A stretch of 64,000 nt of DNA from Oscillospiraceae bacterium (GTDB lineage: Bacteria; Bacillota; Clostridia; Oscillospirales; CAG-272), in the NCBI GenBank assembly GCA_015064685.1, contig SVRT01000002.1:90768-154767 (forward strand). Reading direction: 5' to 3'. The position numbers were made by a program, and so were the translations under genes. Shown piece by piece: positions 60,342 through 64,000 of the stretch. Under the pieces are notes generated by a model that had not been told where the DNA came from, searched no databases, and saw nothing but the letters and a program-made list of their open reading frames with translations. Each line of letters starts with the position of its first letter. The first letter of the stretch is position 1.

Positions 60342-60362
60342 GTTGTAATAGTGACATGTAGA

Positions 60363-62948
60363 TCAACTTCTGCTTTCCGAAAGCTTACGCACGAATTCTG
60401 TAATCTCGTTACCTATTCGAGTAAGCTCTTCAAGAAATTCCTTAGCCGTCATACGTGATATACCCGAATGAACAGCAGAGAATTGCAACAATCTGTCATC
60501 GGTCACCATTCTGATGCTGTAATCGGGACCAAGCTCGTGCATCAGCTTTTCAATATATGCATCCGCAGTTTGATCGGATTTAGTATATACCACCTTGTAT
60601 CCGTCATGCTCAAACTCAGAGCCCTCGCCATCCTTGACAAGATAAGCATCGAATACAAGTACTAGATCGGTCTTTGTGTATGAAACGTAGTTGCTAAGGA
60701 GATCCATAAGCTCCTCGCGAGCCTTTTCAAGACTGAAAAGAGAAGTCTTTTTCAGATTATCGTCAGAGTAAATAAGATTGTATCCATCCACAATAACCAT
60801 ATTTCTCTGCGAGCGTATCACCTTTGATTTATGTGGCTTTTCTTTCTTGTTTTCGGAGATCGATTTAGGCTCACTGTATCTTCTGCGTTTTATCGGTCCG
60901 TAAATTCGAAGCATAATTGCTTCAAGCTCTTCATCACTTATACTGTATCTTCGCGCAAGTGTTGATGCTCTCGGTATTATGGTCTCGCTGGATGCTGAAA
61001 TTTTCACGTTAGCGTCGAGATGCTTATATGAGTCGACTTCACTCCAATGCAAAGTAAAACCCGCGCCGTGAGCACAAAAAACCGAGTGAGGAGGGTTTTC
61101 AAGGTCTCCCTCGGGATCATAACCAACACAAGAGACGATTTCATCTTGATTGTGGCACGGCTCATACCCGTCAGAGGTGCAGAAAAGTCTGCCCTCGCCG
61201 CGTGTATAAGCAATCACGTCTCTTGTATAATCGTAAAGGGTAGCGACAGGCGCTCTGCCGCATATGGTAGTGCGCTCTGTATCAGATCCATCAAGTTCAA
61301 AGTCTGCAAAACGCGCTTGAAGATCAGACATGGCTCTGCCAACACAGGACGATGGAATTTCAAGCCTGAATTTGTAATATGGCTCAAGCAAAGTGCATCC
61401 CGCTTTCATAAGTCCGTGTCTGACTGCTCGATAAGTCGCCTCGCGGAAATCCCCGCCCTCAGTATGCTTAAGATGTGCTTTACCGGCAACAAGAGTTATC
61501 TTAGTATCTGTAAGTAAAGCGCCGGTAAGCGTGCCGCGGTGATCCTTTTCATAAAGGTGAGTCAAAATTAGCCTTTGCCAGTTGAGATCAAGCTGATTTT
61601 CAGGCAAACGAGTGTCAAAGATCAATCCGGTGCCTTTAGGTTGAGGCTCAATGAGAAGTTGAACCTCTGCATAGTGTCGTAAAGGCTCAAAATGACCGAC
61701 TCCGACTGCCTTTTGCGCAGCTTTTTCCTTGTATAGAATTTTTCCGGCACCAAACTCACAATCAAGTGAAAAACGGTCCTTTATCAGTCGCTTAATTAAC
61801 TCTGTCTGAACCTCACCCATAATACGCGCTTCTATTTGCGCGAGTTCTTCGTTCCACATAAGGTGTAATGATGGCTCTTCTTCCTCAAGCTCCTTAAGCT
61901 TGGGGAAATAAAGTCGCTTATCACATCCGTCGGGGAGGAGAATAGCGTAAGAAAGCACAGGCTCAAGTATTGGCTTTTGAGTATCCTGCTCAAGTCCCAA
62001 GCCCTGACCCACATAAGACGCGGAAAGTCCGATAACAGCACATATTTCTCCCGCGGAGGCATTATCTACCTGCTCAAACTTATCGCCCGAATAAAGCCTG
62101 ATTTGACTGATCTTCTCGGTAGTGCGAATACCGTCCTCAGAAAGATATGTTATCTCATCCCGAGCAGAGAGAGTCCCGCCGGTGATCTTCATATAGGTAA
62201 GCCTCGTGGCACCTATACGTGAAATTTTGTAAACAGTTGCGCCAAAACGTTCGCCGTCATATTGTGACGGTAAAGTATACTTATCAAGCACGTCAAGAAG
62301 ATGATCTATACCTTGCATTCTCAAAGCGGAACCGAAAAGACAGGGAAAGAGCTTGCGGTTGCTAATAAGATAAGCTATATCCTCGTCATCGATTCCTTCG
62401 CCCGAAAGATAGCTCTCCATGAAATCCTCGTGAACGTAAGCCAGCTTTTCTTCAAGCTCTTCGCGCCCTTGGGCTTCCATAAACCCGACGCACAGAGGCG
62501 AAAGAACGTCCGAAAGATCTTTCTCAATATCTTCCTTGAGCTTTATTGCAAGGTCGCACTTGTTAACGAAAATAAACGTAGGAACACCGTAATGCTCAAG
62601 AAGCTGCCAGAGAGTGCGAGTGTGATTCTGAACTCCGTCAGATGCGCTTATAACTAAAACAGCGTAGTCAAGAAGGGAAAGCGTGCGCTCTGTTTCAGTG
62701 GAAAAATCCACGTGACCCGGTGTATCAAGAAGGATAAAATCGCAATGCTCACTTGAAAATTTCGCTTGCTTGGAAAAAATGGTGATCCCGCGCTCGCGTT
62801 CAATTACATTTGTGTCGAGATATGTATTTTTGTGATCAACTCGCCCCAAAGTCCTGATCTTACCCGAAATATACAGTAACGCTTCGCTGAGCGTTGTTTT
62901 GCCTGCATCAACGTGTGCAAGTATACCGATAGTAATCTTCTTTTTCAC
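60363..62948 (-). CDS. TetM-like translational GTPase fused to a Rae1/YacP-type NYN endoribonuclease domain
   Basis: This 861-aa protein has an EF-G/TetM-like body. G motifs are AHVDAGKTT, RGITIF, DTPGHVDFS, NKCD and GSAL. Domains II-V follow, with KAGCTLLEPYYKFRLEIP as in TetM. The domain IV tip that expels tetracycline (SPVSTPADF in TetM) is replaced by HTEGGDFREA, so resistance is doubtful. After a basic linker, residues about 716-861 match Rae1/YacP: VDGYNLIYS, YTKTDLVLVFDAYLVK, YTKSDQTADAYIEKL and VTDDRLLQFS carry the acidic NYN/PIN residues. Rae1 cleaves mRNA in the ribosomal A site, so I infer a GTPase-guided mRNA-cleaving ribosome factor. The start is GTG at 62948 after AAAGGAGG; the 62978 start precedes that site. 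Confidence 0.88.
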   Translation of the reverse strand: MKKKITIGILAHVDAGKTTLSEALLYISGKIRTLGRVDHKNTYLDTNVIERERGITIFSKQAKFSSEHCDFILLDTPGHVDFSTETERTLSLLDYAVLVISASDGVQNHTRTLWQLLEHYGVPTFIFVNKCDLAIKLKEDIEKDLSDVLSPLCVGFMEAQGREELEEKLAYVHEDFMESYLSGEGIDDEDIAYLISNRKLFPCLFGSALRMQGIDHLLDVLDKYTLPSQYDGERFGATVYKISRIGATRLTYMKITGGTLSARDEITYLSEDGIRTTEKISQIRLYSGDKFEQVDNASAGEICAVIGLSASYVGQGLGLEQDTQKPILEPVLSYAILLPDGCDKRLYFPKLKELEEEEPSLHLMWNEELAQIEARIMGEVQTELIKRLIKDRFSLDCEFGAGKILYKEKAAQKAVGVGHFEPLRHYAEVQLLIEPQPKGTGLIFDTRLPENQLDLNWQRLILTHLYEKDHRGTLTGALLTDTKITLVAGKAHLKHTEGGDFREATYRAVRHGLMKAGCTLLEPYYKFRLEIPSSCVGRAMSDLQARFADFELDGSDTERTTICGRAPVATLYDYTRDVIAYTRGEGRLFCTSDGYEPCHNQDEIVSCVGYDPEGDLENPPHSVFCAHGAGFTLHWSEVDSYKHLDANVKISASSETIIPRASTLARRYSISDEELEAIMLRIYGPIKRRRYSEPKSISENKKEKPHKSKVIRSQRNMVIVDGYNLIYSDDNLKKTSLFSLEKAREELMDLLSNYVSYTKTDLVLVFDAYLVKDGEGSEFEHDGYKVVYTKSDQTADAYIEKLMHELGPDYSIRMVTDDRLLQFSAVHSGISRMTAKEFLEELTRIGNEITEFVRKLSESRS

Positions 62949-62980
62949 TTTCTCCCTCCTTTCTGTGTTACAACACATTT

Positions 62981-63009
62981 ATTATACCATATACTAAAAA
63001 ATGTTTCAA
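62981..63009 (-). promoter_or_regulatory. Promoter for the GTPase-NYN fusion gene
   Basis: On the minus strand TTGAAA (63004-63009) and TATAAT (62981-62986) are 17 bases apart, giving a short leader of about 25 bases. Confidence 0.75.
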
Positions 63010-63149
63010 TAGAAAAAACACATATTCAGAGTTAACATCTTTTATTTTTCATTGCTCCTTGCAATAGCGCAAAATGCATATAATACAAAAAGGAAGAGAT
63101 TAGCACGGGGAAGGTAGAAATCGATATCAATCAAATACTCTCGTATCAA

Positions 63150-63263
63150 ATGCGGTTGCTTTGCAAGACGCTTCTTGAGGCTTGTCATAAGTTTTATTCC
63201 GATCCCGAAAAAGTTAAAAAGTACGAGGAATGGAAGCGGTCCGGAGAAGAGAACAAGCAATAA
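63150..63263 (+). pseudogene. Small gene remnant, possibly mobile-element derived
   Basis: The frame is open from 63084 to a TAA at 63261 and reads like a real protein: EIDINQILSYQMRLLCKTLL then HKFYSDPEKVKKYEEWK. The only start is the ATG at 63150, which has no ribosome site and would drop the N-terminal part. I think the 5' end was lost. I recall short phage or plasmid proteins with an FYSDPEN-x-EEW core but cannot name a family. The opposite-strand 87-aa ORF is its shadow. Confidence 0.45.
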
Positions 63264-63552
63264 GAAAAGGCGGCATCGAAAGGTGTCACCTAATTCTATT
63301 TGCACCGATAGATCACAGAAAATGCACCGCTTATTTTTGAAAACTGCATCTCCTAAAAAGCATAATTACATTATAGATATAAGCCTTATTTCGTCCTGAA
63401 AATGACCTTAAAATGTAACGAAAAGATTTACGTCATAAGAATTATAATGTAACGCTCAATTTAGGGGGGGTGAAAAAGTGTTGATTTGACAAGGGTTTTA
63501 AGTAAAAAAATAAGAACTACCGTTTCAATACAAACTGTATCAAAATAGATGT

Positions 63553-64000
63553 ATGTGGGTGGACGAAACGTACAGAGTCGTTCTTTTCGGTCATCGCTAC
63601 TTTGAAGGACATCGAGCACTCGATGAGCACCTTGAACCGCTTTTGAAGGATGTTATTCGAACGAAACCCTTCGTAGAGATATACATCGGTCGCAACGGAG
63701 AGTTTGATATCTATGCTGCATCGGTAGTGAAGCGAGTTCAGAATGCGATGGGAAAGGAAAACAGCGAATTTATCTGCGTGCTGCCATACCCGGAGAAGGA
63801 TATGGTATACTAAGAGGCATATTACGATAATGTCATGATCCCCGAGTGCATCGGCAGAACTCATCCCAAGTGTGCCATTACCAAGCGCAACCGCTGGATG
63901 GTAGAAGCGTGCGACCTTTTTATCTGCTACGTTGAGAGGGAAGATGGCGGCGCTTATACCGCAATGAAATATGCAAAGAAGCTTGAAAAGAAAGTAATCA
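63553..64000 (+). pseudogene. SLOG-type protein gene interrupted by an in-frame TAA, running off the window
   Basis: Codons 1-86 encode VVLFGHRYFEGHRALDEHLE and EIYIGRNGEFDIYAASVVKR, typical of a conserved clostridial/phage SLOG (YpsA/DprA-like Rossmann) protein. After DMVY comes TAA, and the same frame then continues without a shift: EAYYDNVMIPECIGRTHPKC, KRNRWMVEACDLFICYVE, GAYTAMKYAKKLEKK. I recall intact relatives with a Tyr at the stop position, so one base change (TAC/TAT to TAA) has broken the gene. There is no good ribosome site. SLOG proteins bind nucleotides and occur in mobile elements and defence-linked loci. Confidence 0.75.

Noticed and set aside
60363-62948. Tetracycline-resistance gene
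   Set aside because: The fold is TetM-like, but the domain IV tip needed to displace tetracycline is replaced, and an NYN nuclease domain is attached, so resistance is not supported.
63042-63305. 87-aa minus-strand ORF
   Set aside because: The opposite strand reads as a more protein-like fragment (FYSDPEKVKKYEEW); the minus ORF overlaps the GTPase-NYN promoter side and lacks a ribosome site.
63811-63813. TAA recoded as an amino acid
   Set aside because: TAA ends most genes in the window normally and no recoding signal is near; a nonsense mutation is simpler.

Overview
The window looks like a chromosome segment from an uncultured Gram-positive gut anaerobe of the class Clostridia (Bacillota). 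The reasons are consensus sigma-A promoters with strong AGGAGG-type ribosome sites, many lipoproteins whose signal peptide is followed by Ser/Thr/Glu/Asp-rich linkers (DPETDPET type), an Rnf complex in clostridial order (C-D-G-E-A-B), SipW-type export, and cell-surface Cys/His repeat proteins. I did not compute GC content or search any database; all family calls come from motifs read in the translations.

Layout. (1) 1-501, minus strand: a 47-aa peptide missing from the ORF track and a truncated secreted protein. (2) 784-11854, plus: an RDD membrane protein, then a complete MalK-F-G-type ABC importer with its binding lipoprotein, then a staphylococcal-nuclease-like lipoprotein and a multidomain OB-fold/Ig lipoprotein. 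The MalF-type permease has about 300 extra extracellular residues. (3) 12020-13264, plus: a lipoprotein that I read as a barnase-type RNase. (4) 13280-21601, minus: two operons, dgt-nrnA-nrnA-surE and pepT-tdk-traX-5'-nucleotidase. Blocks 2 to 4 together look like machinery for breaking down extracellular nucleic acid and salvaging the products. (5) 21761-24735, plus: glycerol kinase, monoacylglycerol-lipase-like hydrolase, nitroreductase. (6) 24781-26664, minus: a DUF4838 glycoside-hydrolase-like protein.

(7) 26882-37367, plus: ApbE flavin transferase, the six-gene Rnf ferredoxin:NAD+ oxidoreductase, NusG-II and Gx-transporter proteins, M48 protease, peroxiredoxin, UPF0316 protein and a PatB/MalY aminotransferase. 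(8) 37480-38697: a two-HTH regulator flanked by TTCGC-N4-GCGAA palindromes. (9) 38966-46592: a small Cys protein and two large secreted repeat proteins, the second with a SipW-type signal. (10) 46826-60292: a starch locus with malQ, pullulanase, a GH53 galactanase, alpha-amylase, then a second maltodextrin importer (binding protein, MalF, MalG, MalK) with unusual RNA structure between binding protein and permeases.

(11) 60363-62948, minus: a TetM-like translational GTPase fused to a Rae1/YacP-type NYN ribonuclease domain. This is the most striking single protein, because it suggests a ribosome-targeted mRNA-cleaving factor rather than a tetracycline-resistance protein. (12) 63150-64000: a small gene remnant and a SLOG-type gene broken by an in-frame TAA, probably the edge of a decayed mobile element.

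No rRNA, tRNA, CRISPR array, intact transposase or integrase was seen. No gene-free stretch exceeds 300 bases; the longest (502-783, 38698-38965, 63264-63552) hold the promoters, palindromes and terminator listed, and I see nothing in 63264-63552.
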